From: Dioszegia crocea
Lineage: Eukaryota; Basidiomycota; Tremellomycetes; Tremellales; Bulleribasidiaceae
DNA: 64,000 bases
Direction: 5' to 3'
NCBI GenBank assembly: GCA_001600615.1
Contig: BCKK01000003.1
Location: 756,500 to 820,499 of the forward strand
Shown here in pieces: positions 30,817-41,977 of the stretch (the first letter of the stretch is position 1; each line of letters starts with the position of its first letter). Position numbers and translations under genes: made by a program. Under the pieces are notes generated by a model. That model did no database searches, was not told the origin of the DNA, and was given only the letters and a program-made list of their open reading frames with translations.

Positions 30817-32632
30817 ATGCGCCCGATAGTAGCCGTGATAGGCACGACGGGGGTTGGCAAGTCGCAGCTTGCAGTCCATCTCGCACAATGCCTGGAACGC
30901 TGGTCATCTGCGGCCCCGGTCCTCGGTCAACTTGGTCAAGATACCAGTACACATTCTGCTTCAGCTTCGGCAATCTTGTATAAGCGGGGGAAAGTCCTCT
31001 CGGCCGACTCGATGCAGCTGTACAAGGGCTTGGACCTCATCACGAATAAAGTCACGCCGGCCGAAATGGGAGGGGTAGACCACTGGGGGCTGAACATGGT
31101 TGAGCCTGGCCAAGCGAGCAGCTGGGAGCTTGGGAAGTGGTGCAACGAGGCTGATGAAGTGGTATGTGGTCTATTAGTTGACTGCTAAAATCAGGTCGAC
31201 ACGCTACCCGATACAACTTTACCCATAGTGTGCGGAGGTACCCATTATTACATTCAACACTTTCTGTTCCCGCCTTCCGAGTTATCCGTATCAAGACCGT
31301 CTTCCCCTCCAGCTGAAAATTCCAATGCCAATCTAGGAAAATCCTCTACGTCCAGGTGGTTCCCGCCAGGCCTCCACCCGCCTACTCCCAATCTCGATGC
31401 AGGATACGCCCAGCTGCTCGAGACTTTCTGGACTGACAGCCCTACCTGGCCAGACGAAAGATCAGACACCACGGAGGCCTGTTCAGATACAACGTGGACA
31501 GATTCACGGCTTCTGAGCCTGCACCGACTGCTGCTTGCGGTCGATCCGCATGAAGCTGGCAGGTGGCATTGGCGCGATGGACGAAAAGTCAAGCGGGCGT
31601 TGGAAAGGTGGTGGGAACGTGGCCAGAGCGAGGATCACGAGGAAAAAAATCCAGGAAGGACAGCCAAGTTTCGCACCTTGATCTTCTGGGTGTATGAATC
31701 CATGGACACCCTGCGTCCCCGCCTTGACAAGCGCGTGGATAATATGGTTGAGGTTAGTGGTATGTACCTGTGCGAGTTGACGATTTAGAATGGCCTACTC
31801 CGCGAAGTTGCCGACTTGAGAGGAATTGCAAAGCAGATCTACGGGTCAGCTGAAGCTGCAGACCACACCGAGGGTATCTTTCAAGCGATAGGTAAGACTT
31901 TATTTGGGGCAATCGCTGATAGTCCCAGGATATAAGGAGTTCGCAGAACTTTCTATTGACGATGCGAATCCAGTCGCTGATCCTGATTTTCCATCAATGT
32001 TAAATCGCATGAAGCTTTCTACGCATCAATACGCCAAGTCTCAACTGAAATGGATCAACAATCAACTTCTCCCAGCGGTCAATGAGGCTCGATTATCAGG
32101 TGGCGAGATACACATTTACGTGGTTCCTGGCGGGCAGCCAAATGAAGAGTTTACTGAGAAAAATTTATTCGGTGAGCAGTGGAGAGTGGACAGGAACTCA
32201 TCATCCAGACTTCCTCACCAAAAGATCCATGCCTAATCCAGAATCCGTCGGACACATGGAAAGCAAATCACTCTTAGCCCAATTGAGTGTTGGCAAAGAG
32301 AAGGCTCTGAACACTTTAAGGTATGTTTGATCAGGACGTGCAGCTGAATCAGTCGACAATCCATAAATATCAGACGTACATGCGAGGTGTGCTCTACCTT
32401 GTTCTCACCTTGCTCCGTTATGGCGAAAGATTGGGAGCTACACGTCAAGTCGAAGGGACATAAACGGTAAGCAATCACACCTACTCAGAGCTGAAGTCGC
32501 AGACATTCGATTGCCGCAGATGGCGGGAGAGAGGCGTTGATTGAGAAGCAAAAACAAGCGGGACTGCAGAAAGGGGAGGAGAGGGCGAGGCTGAGGGCTA
32601 TGCAGCTTGAGAAACAGTCTGTCCCTCCATGA
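30817..32632 (+). CDS. MOD5: tRNA dimethylallyltransferase (isopentenyltransferase)
   Basis: Starts with the P-loop VIGTTGVGKSQLAVHLA, then SADSMQLYKGLDLITNK, DTLPIVCGGTHYYIQ and a core ending WINNQLLPA. The last exons carry a matrin-type C2H2 zinc finger (TCEVCSTLFS ... HVKSKGHKR), found in eukaryotic TRIT1/Mod5 but not in bacterial MiaA. The enzyme adds an isopentenyl group from DMAPP to A37 of tRNAs reading UNN codons, in cytosol and mitochondria. A Ser/Pro-rich insertion (about 31275-31375) follows the substrate-binding loop. Introns lie near 31161-31195, 31752-31790, 31891-31925, 32171-32208, 32321-32373 and 32467-32502. The stop is 106 bp from that of the convergent helicase gene. Confidence 0.94.
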
Positions 32633-32738
32633 ATCTTGATTTTGAAGAAGCTTTATCCTTCTCGAGTCGCATGAAAAGCACGGCCAATAAGAAGATGACT
32701 TTTGAATTCCGCATAGGAAGACCTCGAGATAGTCTAGC

Positions 32739-35700
32739 TTATTGGCTATGTAATCTGACCCCAACCTGTCCTTCCGCCTCTCCCTCGCTCACTCCCACAC
32801 TCAAGCACATCATACCTAGTTCCCACCATCTCTCCTGCTCCTCCGTTATACGTTTACCCCTCATCTTGGCCGCCATAACACCGGCGAACTGCTCGCGAAG
32901 GAGCTTTATCGCTATCCCCGTTTTAGGGCTGACGGAGAAGCGGATCTTACGGTCCAACTGCACTGAACCTGCTGATGCCTAAACGATTAGCGTTGGCGGA
33001 TTATGCAACATACTTTTACATCTACTTGGTCACCGCAAAGGAGAGCTAGCGCTCTTTCATCCACTGGTCCTACTTCCCAAGCATATAATCGCTTGGACTG
33101 CATGATGGTGAAATAGGCCAGATGAGATGTGCCGAATTCCGACGGTCTGATTTTGAAATTGATGGAACTAGGATGCTTTCAAGTCAGCAAAGACGCGGGA
33201 TCACTCACAATAGATGTAGGCTGTTGGTTTGTTATGGTCTTCAATCCGCCGTTCGCATCAACAGAGAGGATCTTTGGATATAATCCTGAGGCCAGCGCGG
33301 CACCCAAAAGATGAAGGTCCTCCGCGTTGTCGTTGAACTGGGCAGGAACGGCTACGAAGCGAGTTCTGAAGCCGCGAGAGTATCTTGCTCTAGTGATTAG
33401 CGATAAGCAAACAGATGACCTACTGGCTGATCTCGCGCTTCTGTTCTGGCGTCGCTGTAACGAAAGCTGAGTCGACCAGGTAGGATAAAAGCTGTTGACG
33501 GAGTTCCTCGATTTGTTGGAGATTCTGCATAGTCAGTGAGTTCTCGTGATTTCGCGCGAACCTGTTGCGAGACAAAATTCTTCCTGCAAAACACCGGCAC
33601 AAAGTGTGGGTTATCCGAGGCTCTTCGCCAGCTGTTGAAGACATTGACGATCGTGAAAAAGTCACTGTTTTCTTTCGATCAGCGCAGCTCCAGGTATTAC
33701 GCACCGACAGCAAAAGCCTGCTTTACAGTCCTCGCCTGAGCCTCCTGGCCAAACGGCGTAATCCAGGGTGATTTGCTGTTCAGTGTCGCAGCGATAGTCA
33801 ACGCCGGGTCAAGGCATCGCATCATTGCAGCCAGCAAGAGAAATTTGCCGAGATGCACGTCCATCGGTAATTTCGAGAGCAATCTGCCCATGGGTGTAAT
33901 GTCTTCATACGCCGTCAAGGCTTTGACCTCTACCAGGGAGGCAATGGCACGTTGGATGTTGAGAGACGAGGGGGGATCGAGGGCTTTGAGGAGAACCTCT
34001 TCGATGGTGTTGCCCAATTTTAAGCGAAGAATCTTGATACGCAGAGCTAGATCTTGTAGGGAAAGACGAAGCATTTCGGGTATCGGATGGTCTGCCAACT
34101 GGTCCGTCAGTTAAGACTCGCGCCAGGGCATACCTGTGTATCATGGCGACTCTTTGAGAATAGGTGAAACGCAATTCCTTCTCTGACTCGACCAGCTCGC
34201 CCTCGCCTCTGTTTTGCATTGCTTTTGGCGATATACGTTTCAACAAGCCGTGAAATTTGGCGCTTCTCGTCGTATCGCATCTCCCGATGCTTGCCAGAAT
34301 CGATGACACATGTGATGTCGGGAATAGTCACACCAGTTTCGGCGATATTCGTTGCTGCCCCATTAGCGGTCTCCCAGTCTTCAACTCACAAATTACAATC
34401 TTCCTGATTCCTGGGGGCGGAATATCAAATACTGCACTCTGCCCTTCGCTCGATATAGTTGAATGCAATGGATAGAGCATGAACCCCCTGCTCCCGAACT
34501 CTGGATGGCTCGACAGTAGATCGGTCAGCTTCCGGATCTCCGCGAGTCCTGGCATAAATACCAAGACAGCCGCGGAGAACGGTCGCAGAGCCAAGTCTTC
34601 GAAGCAAAGTTTTTCCAGGAGCCGGACGATGAGTTCATAGGGTATTTGCCGAGTGTCGAGGAGGTTCACGGTCGATACGGTTTGAGCTGAATACAGCTTC
34701 GAGGACAGCTTAGCGGCGTCGGGCTCGTCATCGCTATCGGACCCGTTCTCCTCGTTCCATTCCAGCTGCTTGGCTCCGGTGCGCACATTGCGGGCCCGAA
34801 TCGCATAAGACGATCCTTCATCCACTTTCCAATCGGCCAGCTCGACGGCATCCTCGAGATAATTGACCTGAACTGGAAACGTCCGCCCAGGCACAACTAG
34901 TACCGGGCAGCCGCCAAAGTAGGCAGAAATCTTCTCTGCATCCAATGTAGCTGACATGAGGACGACCTTCAGATCGGGCCGAACCGCCATAAGTTGTCGC
35001 AGGACAATGAGGAGGAAGTCGGAATCGATGCTCCGTTCGTGCACCTCATCGACTATGATGTGCGTTACCTCGTCGAACGCGGTGCTCTTGCCAGGAGCAG
35101 ATCCAGCTTCGAGCATTCGGAGGGCGATACCATTCGTCACAAAGGCTAGTCGTGTAGCCGCCGAAGTTTTTGCCTCTAGTCTGATAGAGTAACCAACGAG
35201 AGAGGACATAGTGCCCATCTGCCCAGGAAGGTCACCCAACTCAGCTGAAACCCGTTGTGCGAGTGATATGGCGCTGATCCGCCGAGGCTCCGTGACAAAT
35301 ATTTTGCACGGTTTACCTTGCGATAACTGGTCCTCGAGGATGTATGCCGGTAATTGAGTGGATTTGCCGCAACCGGTTTCGCCGGACAGCACCATGACTT
35401 GGGACTTGTGCAAGGTGTCGATGATGGTTTGCCGGAACGACGCAATCGGGAGGGAGTTCCGCTGTTGGAGCATGGATTGATACGACGCCTGCCGACGAAG
35501 ATAATCTCGCTGAAGCTGTTGGATGAAATCTGGCTTTCTTTTTGCTCCATCTCCATTCTGTTCGACAGTGCCGACCTCCGTCTTGGCTATACTTTCTGGG
35601 ACCTCACGGTCTACCGCCTTTTTGTCGTAGATGTCCTTGATGACTTTCCAAACACCTCTCCGACCCTCGTCCTCTTTCTTCCGCCTCTCCGCCTCTAGTT

Positions 35701-37533
35701 CCTCCCATAGATCCCTGTGCGCTGGCGGGAACACCTTGGGATTTACTCCCTGAATGTTACCAGTGTGCAGCAGATCGTGGAGCGCCAGCGTAGCAATGTA
35801 ATTCTCTGCCTCGTGAATATCATTGCAGGCGATATCGTCCATCCGCCATACTCGCCGCTTCTTAGGGGCTAGCGCAATCTGCAGACCGACACGAGCCGCC
35901 CGAGAATGACCCGAGAGCGGGACATACTGGATAGATGCGGATTTGTGTGCTTTGAGTAGAGTGGTGCGGAGGAGGGCTTTGGGTGTCGAGCCGGAGTATG
36001 CTACCTGCTTCGGAATTGGCATCGATCGAGTGATAACGCTTGAGTTTGTGGCCGTGACCTCCATATCAGAAGGCGGCACGGGCTCATCCAGCATGTTACC
36101 AAAAAGACCGCCGTCTTCGTCCTCCCGCTCTGAAGTCTGATCTTCGCCTTCGATTACGACAGGCCCAGGCTTTGGGATTTCTGCTTGTGCCACCTTCGAG
36201 CGACCGCTGAGCCGATCACGGAGTATGTCTGCGTCTCTCTTGCCTCTCAATGCCTTCAAGAGGGGGTCTGCTTATATCAGTATGATCCTGACCAAGACAT
36301 ACCCGCTGCTTTTCTTGAAAACATATAGTCCTTCTCCAACACTCCAATTTCTTCCTTCAAGTTTCGCATCTCAGCAGTTTCCATGATCACTGCAACTCCC
36401 TTGCCTTTCTTCCCCTTTGTCTTTCCGCCGCCAGCCGCCAGCCGTAGATCCTCGAGCTTGAGGGAAAGCTTTGCCCAGTCGTTATTCACTTGATGCATGT
36501 CCGGTAGCGAGGCCGCGTCGGACTCCTGGTCCGATTGTTCCTCATCCCCCATGGATTGGAAAAGAGAGGTGGGCGCAGTCTGTGGCGGTGGAGTTGGAAC
36601 GCGAGTGGGCGTCGCTGCGTTCGTTGACAAGGGTGTCGAACACGGGGATGTATTCCTTGTCACATCCAAATCAGGTACGGGCAATAGAGCGTCCTCAGGT
36701 TCGGGAACAAGCATATCTTATGATCAGCTGGGGCAGACATAAAGCCGCCGGACTCACCCTCTTCCGGCGCGAAATCACCTCGGCGTAGGCATTCGTCCTC
36801 GCTGAGGTGTAGCCACATCTACAAATGAGCTCCTTCTACCGATACTACTTACCCAGTCGATCGCCTCGTCCCAACCGCCTCCTTCTTCCAAGCCCTCCAA
36901 CAAACACTGGGAGATCCTTGCTTCGGAAAACCCAAGCCGAGCCAGAACGTGAAAAGCAATGAAGAGCCGCAAAAGGCTCTTGTCGCTCTCAGCAGCAGTA
37001 GTCGGCTTGCCGGACGTTTTGATGCGAGAGTCGGTTGCAGAAAGATTCTCTTCTTGAAGGGCGAGGTCCAACACCTCATCTCGGATGGTCTCATTGATAC
37101 GGAGCGGGGCGAATCCGGTCGACAACCGGTTCTCAAAGTCAATCCCCTGCGGGGTCAGCAAAGCCGGAGTGGATAAAATTGCTTACCTTGACAACTCTGG
37201 ACACTTCCTTCTCGCCCTTCTCGTGCAAACGGTCTACCAACGCTTGCAATGCCGTCTGCTCAGCGAGCGCCTCATCCTCCCAGTCCTCCTTTGTAACTTT
37301 GTCCACCGACGAGGCCCTTCCCGCCGCCAAATGGGTATCTAGCTGCGGTCCGGCGGGTCCAGACTCATCAGTGAGATCTTGGGAAGGCGTTCCGACATCG
37401 GATTCTTCTTCGACCTTCTTCTTGGACGCAACGGAAGTGGTTGCGAAACCCCGGTTGACCGCTACTACGTCAGCTATCAGCTGGGTACAGCTTGGAGGGA
37501 CCGACGTTTGAGTGAAAGTTTCTTCTTTCCCAT
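32739..37533 (-). CDS. DEAH-box RNA helicase, DHX29/DHX57 type
   Basis: The helicase core is complete: VLSGETGCGKSTQLPAYIL (Walker A), IIVDEVHERSIDSD (DEVH box), VLMSATLDAEK (SAT), NIAETGVTIPD and QRRGRAGRV (motifs V and VI). HA2 and OB-fold regions follow (HPIPEMLRLSLQDLAL; LSKLPMDVHLGKFLL) and the tail ends VRLHSQ. The N-terminal about 400 residues carry a UBA-like segment (AFHVLARLGFSEARISQCLL) and acidic stretches, as in DHX29, the helicase that helps 40S subunits scan structured 5' leaders. DHX29 versus DHX57 is inferred. The start at 37533 (MGKKKLSLK) is chosen because a short intron then joins it to VNRGFATTSV, the usual family head. About 15 short introns occur. The product is about 1,400 residues. 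Confidence 0.9.
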
Positions 37534-37665
37534 CTCGAGGACTCCGGGGCTCGAGTGTGCCTGTGGAAAGGCTACTGCAGCTCTGGTAGACTTGGCTTGT
37601 AGATAGCAGCAACTAATATTATGGATGAAATGTCTCGAGTATATTACGACGATTGATTGAATTGG

Positions 37666-37671
37666 CACGTG
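37666..37671. promoter_or_regulatory. CACGTG (E-box) in the helicase/HEM2 divergent promoter
   Basis: CACGTGAC in the 268-bp gap between the DHX29-like start (37533) and the HEM2 start (37802). Same octamer as at 2100, 30670 and 57057. Confidence 0.45.
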
Positions 37672-37801
37672 ACCTTCGGACTTGCGGCCGCGCGTATTTC
37701 GGCCGACACATTCAATATTCCCAGGACACTACACGCCTTGACAATCCTCGAGCTGGCTCGTTGACTACACCTGATCTTTCTCAAAAGCGCACCAGATCGC
37801 A

Positions 37802-39032
37802 ATGAGTAGCCAGAATCCCATGCCAGAGGAGCATTCGGTGGATGAGATCGTAGGTCTCGGAGAAGACAGCATATGGTTCTCGACTGAAATTCCAGTTCCG
37901 AGCCCCTTCCCTCTCGGTCTCCTCGGTCCTTCACGGCGGGATACATCACCCTCTACTCCGATCATATCAATCTTCAGGCCGAAATCTGGTCAAGTCCATG
38001 TTCATATATCCAATCTTCATCACCGATGATCCGGACGCAGAGCAGGTCATCTCGAGTCTTCCTGGTCAAAAGCGATGGGGTATCAACAAATTGGAAGGCT
38101 TTCTCGGACCGCTAGTGAAGAAGGGCTTGAGGGGTGTCATCCTCTTCGGAGTGCCCATGAAGATGGAAAAGGTGAATCCTATACGAAAGAAGCTAATCCG
38201 TAGGACGCACGAGGAACTCCAGCCGACGATCCCTCTACGCCAGTCATCCAAGCGCTCAAACTCCTGAGCCGACTCTTTCCCCAGCTACTCCTAGCGATAG
38301 ACGTCTGTTTGTGCGAATACACTTCCACCGGGCACTGTGGCATCCTCTCTTCACACCCCAACCCCGCTCACTCAGGTGCACCTACTCTCGACGCCGAGAG
38401 ATCTGCCCAGCGGATCGCTGAGGTGGCCGTTGCGTACGCTCGCGCAGGAGCACATGTAGTGGCGCCGAGCGATATGATGGATGGAAGGATTCGTGCCATT
38501 AAGCTAGGCTTGATGCATGCGGGGTTGGCAAATCGATGCGCTCTGATGAGTTACTCCGCCAAATTCGCCAGCGGACTCTACGGACCATTTAGGTAAGTCT
38601 GACTTATATCACGCTCACTCCCAGGGAAGCAGCTGGTACAGGAACATCATTCGGTAATAGGAAGTGCTACCAGTTCCCTCCAAATGCAAGGCAACTAGCC
38701 CGTCGAGCATTAGTAAGTCTTACATAGTCCACCGCTAACTTTAGCGACGAGACGCCGAAGAAGGAGCCGATTTCGTGATGGTCAAACCTGGTCTTCCGTA
38801 CCTGGATATCATTTCAGACGCCACCCAGGTTTGCCCAGATCTTCCAGTTGCCGTGTATCAAGTGAGCGGCGAGTTCGCAATGATACACGCTGGAGCCGAA
38901 AAGGGGATCTACGAGTTGAAGGAGATGGCGTTCGAGACCGTGGAAAGCATGGTGCGGGCTGGGGCTAGTATCATTCTTTCGTACTTTACTCCGGATTTCT
39001 TGGACTGGCTTGACGAGGAAAGGGCGTCGTAG
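37802..39032 (+). CDS. HEM2: Delta-aminolevulinic acid dehydratase (porphobilinogen synthase)
   Basis: Second enzyme of heme synthesis: joins two 5-aminolevulinate molecules into porphobilinogen in the cytosol. Exon 1 ([16 protein letters not shown]) is joined after a 46-nt intron (about 37850-37895) to [15 protein letters not shown], which lies in a different frame from the simple read-through, then [12 protein letters not shown]. The zinc-site Cys cluster is [14 protein letters not shown], the first Lys lies in [17 protein letters not shown] and the Schiff-base Lys in [12 protein letters not shown]. Other introns: about 38173-38202, 38594-38623 and 38713-38744. It is convergent with PUP3, with 59 bp between stops. 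The family assignment is certain. Confidence 0.97.
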
Positions 39033-39091
39033 TATAGTTTGTAAAGTAGAGATCAGTCATTACAAATCACCATTCATCGTCCGTCCGTCAT

Positions 39092-40040
39092 CTAATCCAT
39101 CCGCGATCGCAGTTGCCGGGTGATGACTTTGTCGTGCGTTCTGGCAAGTCAGCAGCGCTCGCTGTGTGTAAACTTACATGACGTGAACGATGGCTCCCCA
39201 ACCGCTGAGGGCATCTCGGTCGACAGCGTTAAGCAGTGTCTGGGAAATGGTCTCAAACAGGTCTTCTGGTTCCTTTCGGTCAGTACCTTAATTAGGCTGA
39301 GGAGGGATAACTCACAAGGTCCGGCTCCCATAGTCCTTCGGCCATACCGTAGAGCTTATCCTGCGCTGTTCCGGCCACAGCAAAGTCTTTGGGTGTGGTG
39401 ATGCAGCCGATCCTGTACTATCAGCACAGGCGGTCCGTGAACATACGTATCCATGGTAGAGATGAAGGGTTTGGGTTTGGGCTCGAGTTCGGTAGGGGTA
39501 GTCAAACCTGCGACGACGGGTTCTAGGAAATATGGGCCAAATCTGCCGATGTGTTAGTTCCGGCTTGCTCGTTCGGATGCCACAAGCCTACCTCTTCTCG
39601 TATAGTGTACTTGAAAGTAGATGCGTGAAAGTCTTTGGGGTAATCTCCCGCTCCTCCTTCATACGGTACATGTTGACGCGGAAACGTAGCTGTTCCCGCC
39701 TGTTCCTGTCAGCAGTCATGACAGACTACCGAATCATGCCGACCTACAGAGTGTAGACATCCGTCGCTAGACCCGGAAGACCGTAGTATAGCTTGTCATT
39801 CACTGGAAAGACCTAGGGGTCAGCTGCTATTAGTCGCGCGTGATTTTGTAGAATTTGCTGACCTTCTCAAAGTTCATGGCCACACCGACTGATTGCTGAC
39901 CCAGCCTTAGATCAGAAGCGATAGCAACACAGTCTTTGCCTATCATCGCAACGACCGAGCCACCGTTATATTCCATGATGGACTGAAAGGGGGTCAATTA
40001 GGGTTGGGCAAGGGCGGCGCCGGAACTGTGGACTGACCAT
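39092..40040 (-). CDS. PUP3: 20S proteasome subunit beta-3
   Basis: The spliced N-terminus reads [20 protein letters not shown] with no propeptide and no catalytic Thr, as expected of the inactive beta-3 subunit. Further blocks are [63 protein letters not shown] and [23 protein letters not shown]; the end is [11 protein letters not shown]. Exon 1 contains only the ATG codon: the intron begins right after it at 40037. About seven short introns divide the gene. The subunit sits in the beta ring of the proteasome core. It is divergent from the RAD51C-like gene across 279 bp. Confidence 0.95.
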
Positions 40041-40276
40041 GATGGGCAAGGAGAGTCGGTGGACTTGTGAATGTAGAGATCTAAGATGTAGTGTGCCGAG
40101 GGGACAGTGTGAGCTGGACTATGTATAGTTGGATAGAGTGTGAATGATTAGTGCGCAGTGCCCGCTTCATCATCGTCGGAATGGCCTTAACTAGGAGGAC
40201 TAAATAAAGACATTACGTTACATTCCTCACTAGTGGTCCTGGACGCGACTTGCTTTCATCCTATTCATTGCTCCCA

Positions 40277-40303
40277 CACTCACTCACTCACTCACTCACT
40301 CAC
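40277..40303 (+). repeat. (CACT)n tetranucleotide microsatellite
   Basis: Nearly seven CACT units, ending 16 bp before the ATG of the RAD51C-like gene, so in its 5' leader or core promoter. Length changes here could affect expression; that is inference. Confidence 0.9.
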
Positions 40304-40319
40304 CCGTCACTACTTCATC

Positions 40320-41917
40320 ATGACTACACACCCTAGATCTATCGCAGCTCTCACCCTCTCGTACGTCAGCGCTTATGCAGCCGTCCTCAACTAGACTCAC
40401 ACAATTAGCCACTCAATTAAACAAGCACTACATGAGGCTGGATACTTCGCCGCCGACCAGATCTTGCTCACATCAGCTGCCGACTTGAGTACAGGTGAAG
40501 CCATGTCTGCAGCGGACTACTGCAATGAGGAGCTGATATACTTAGAACTGACCATCACCTTATCCCAAGCAGAAGATATCCTCCGGCAATGCGGGAACCC
40601 TCCAGGTTAGTGAAACATGGCGCCCGGCAATTAATGCTATAAGGTTCCTCTCGTCAGTCGTCTCCAAGAGCGATGGACCTTGGAGATGGTATACCGGGGC
40701 CATATATGAATCCCATTCACACCCAGGCCATACTGTCATCGACAGCGGCAGACCTTCTGTCCTCGACATCGCTCCCACACTTTTCAACCTTGTCCCAGAG
40801 TCTCGACTCGCTCATCGCGCAGCACACCGCTAGGGGATCGGGAGGAGACGACGTGGACGTCGAGGAATCGGGATCGATCATGCCCGGTATGACTGTCGAG
40901 ATATCGGGTCCACCTGGGATCGGCAAGACCAGCATGGCGATAGGCCTCGCTCTGGGAGCGCGGATGGGCCGAAGAAGGAAACGCAGGGACGTTCCACCGG
41001 ACAATGAAAACGCTGGAGAGGTGCTCATCATTGGTAAATAGGCCTCACATCATCGATTCCAGAAGCTAAGAAGCAGATACGGAGGGCGGACTCGCTCCGG
41101 ATCGCCTTTACAAAGCCGCCGAGACGTTAACAAAATCAAGCAAGAGTAAGTCTCATGCCCCTAGCAGTGATTTATCTGATCCTAAAGTCAATGTGACGTC
41201 CATCTTACAAGGAATACACCTCGTTCGCGTTGCGACTCAGGTCCAAATGATTGGGTTTCTTAATCTGCTGGACGAATGGTTGAGAGAACATCCTAAAGTC
41301 CGTCCCAATCTGAGTGGCTTCGACTTGTCACTGACTTAAGCAGGTCAATCTCGTTGTTATAGACAGCCTCAGCTTTCATTTTCGTCAACCGAATCTTGAC
41401 CTTACTGTCCGGCGGCGCATCATGGATGTGTGAGTTTCTTTTAGAGTCGAGGCACGCGCGACTGAAACTCTAGTGTGAAACAGCAAATTGGCAAAGCTAC
41501 AACAGTCCATCATTGTGCAGTGCGGCTATCCGAGTTCATTCGATGCAGCGCTGACCAGGAAGGTGGTTATCACAACCCAAATGTCGACGAAAGTCCTGTC
41601 GGCCGAAGGCAAGCGAGTCAACTTTGATACAGGAGAAAAGGCGGTTCTTATGCCTCAGCTTGGTAAGTTTCACGCCTCACCCGTCTGTCTAAGCTCACAT
41701 CTCAGGCGAAATGTGGCAGACGTCGTCAACCCTGCGCATAGCACTGTTCCGCGGGCCTGACGGGAACGAGGTGAGGTATGCACATGTGGGGACAAGCTCT
41801 CACAGCGATCCCAACGGCGACTGGGCGTGCTTTGACATCGACGTGAGTCTCGGCTTACGATATGAGCTGATTGCCCAGACCGATGGCCTGCCAATGGATG
41901 TCGAAAACACAAAATGA
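40320..41917 (+). CDS. RAD51 paralogue, RAD51C-like
   Basis: N-terminal helix-hairpin-helix region (SIKQALHEAGYFAADQILLT), then ISGPPGIGKTSMAIGLALG (Walker A), VRVATQVQMIGFLNLLDEWL, NLVVIDSLSFHFR (Walker B), LTVRRRIMDVVKQQI, VVITTQMSTKV (L2-type motif) and LGEMWQTSSTLRI. The order and the FRQPNLDL segment fit RAD51C better than Rad57 or XRCC3. The protein would assist Rad51 filament formation in homologous repair. The exon with VKQQIGKATTVHHCA joins VVITTQ through an intron whose acceptor is the AAG before GTGGTT (near 41561); a tempting alternative open frame here is a shadow. A basic spacer MGRRRKRR follows the Walker A helix. About seven introns. Convergent with DRS2, 60 bp between stops. 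Confidence 0.85.
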
Positions 41918-41977
41918 GAAACGAGTCATCTAAAATGCATTTTCACTTCTGCTCCGAAATTCCCTGAACTTGCCCAT

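Noticed and set aside
37802..38029. Read-through frame at the start of HEM2 suggesting a frameshift
   Set aside because: A 46-nt intron with proper ends restores [15 protein letters not shown], the known HEM2 head, so there is no frameshift.
41488..41760. Frame starting MAKLQQS in the RAD51C-like gene, apparently a better reading
   Set aside because: Splicing with an AAG acceptor gives VKQQIGKATTVHHCA-VVITTQMSTK, matching the family; the MAKLQQS part is an out-of-frame shadow that then merges with the true exon.
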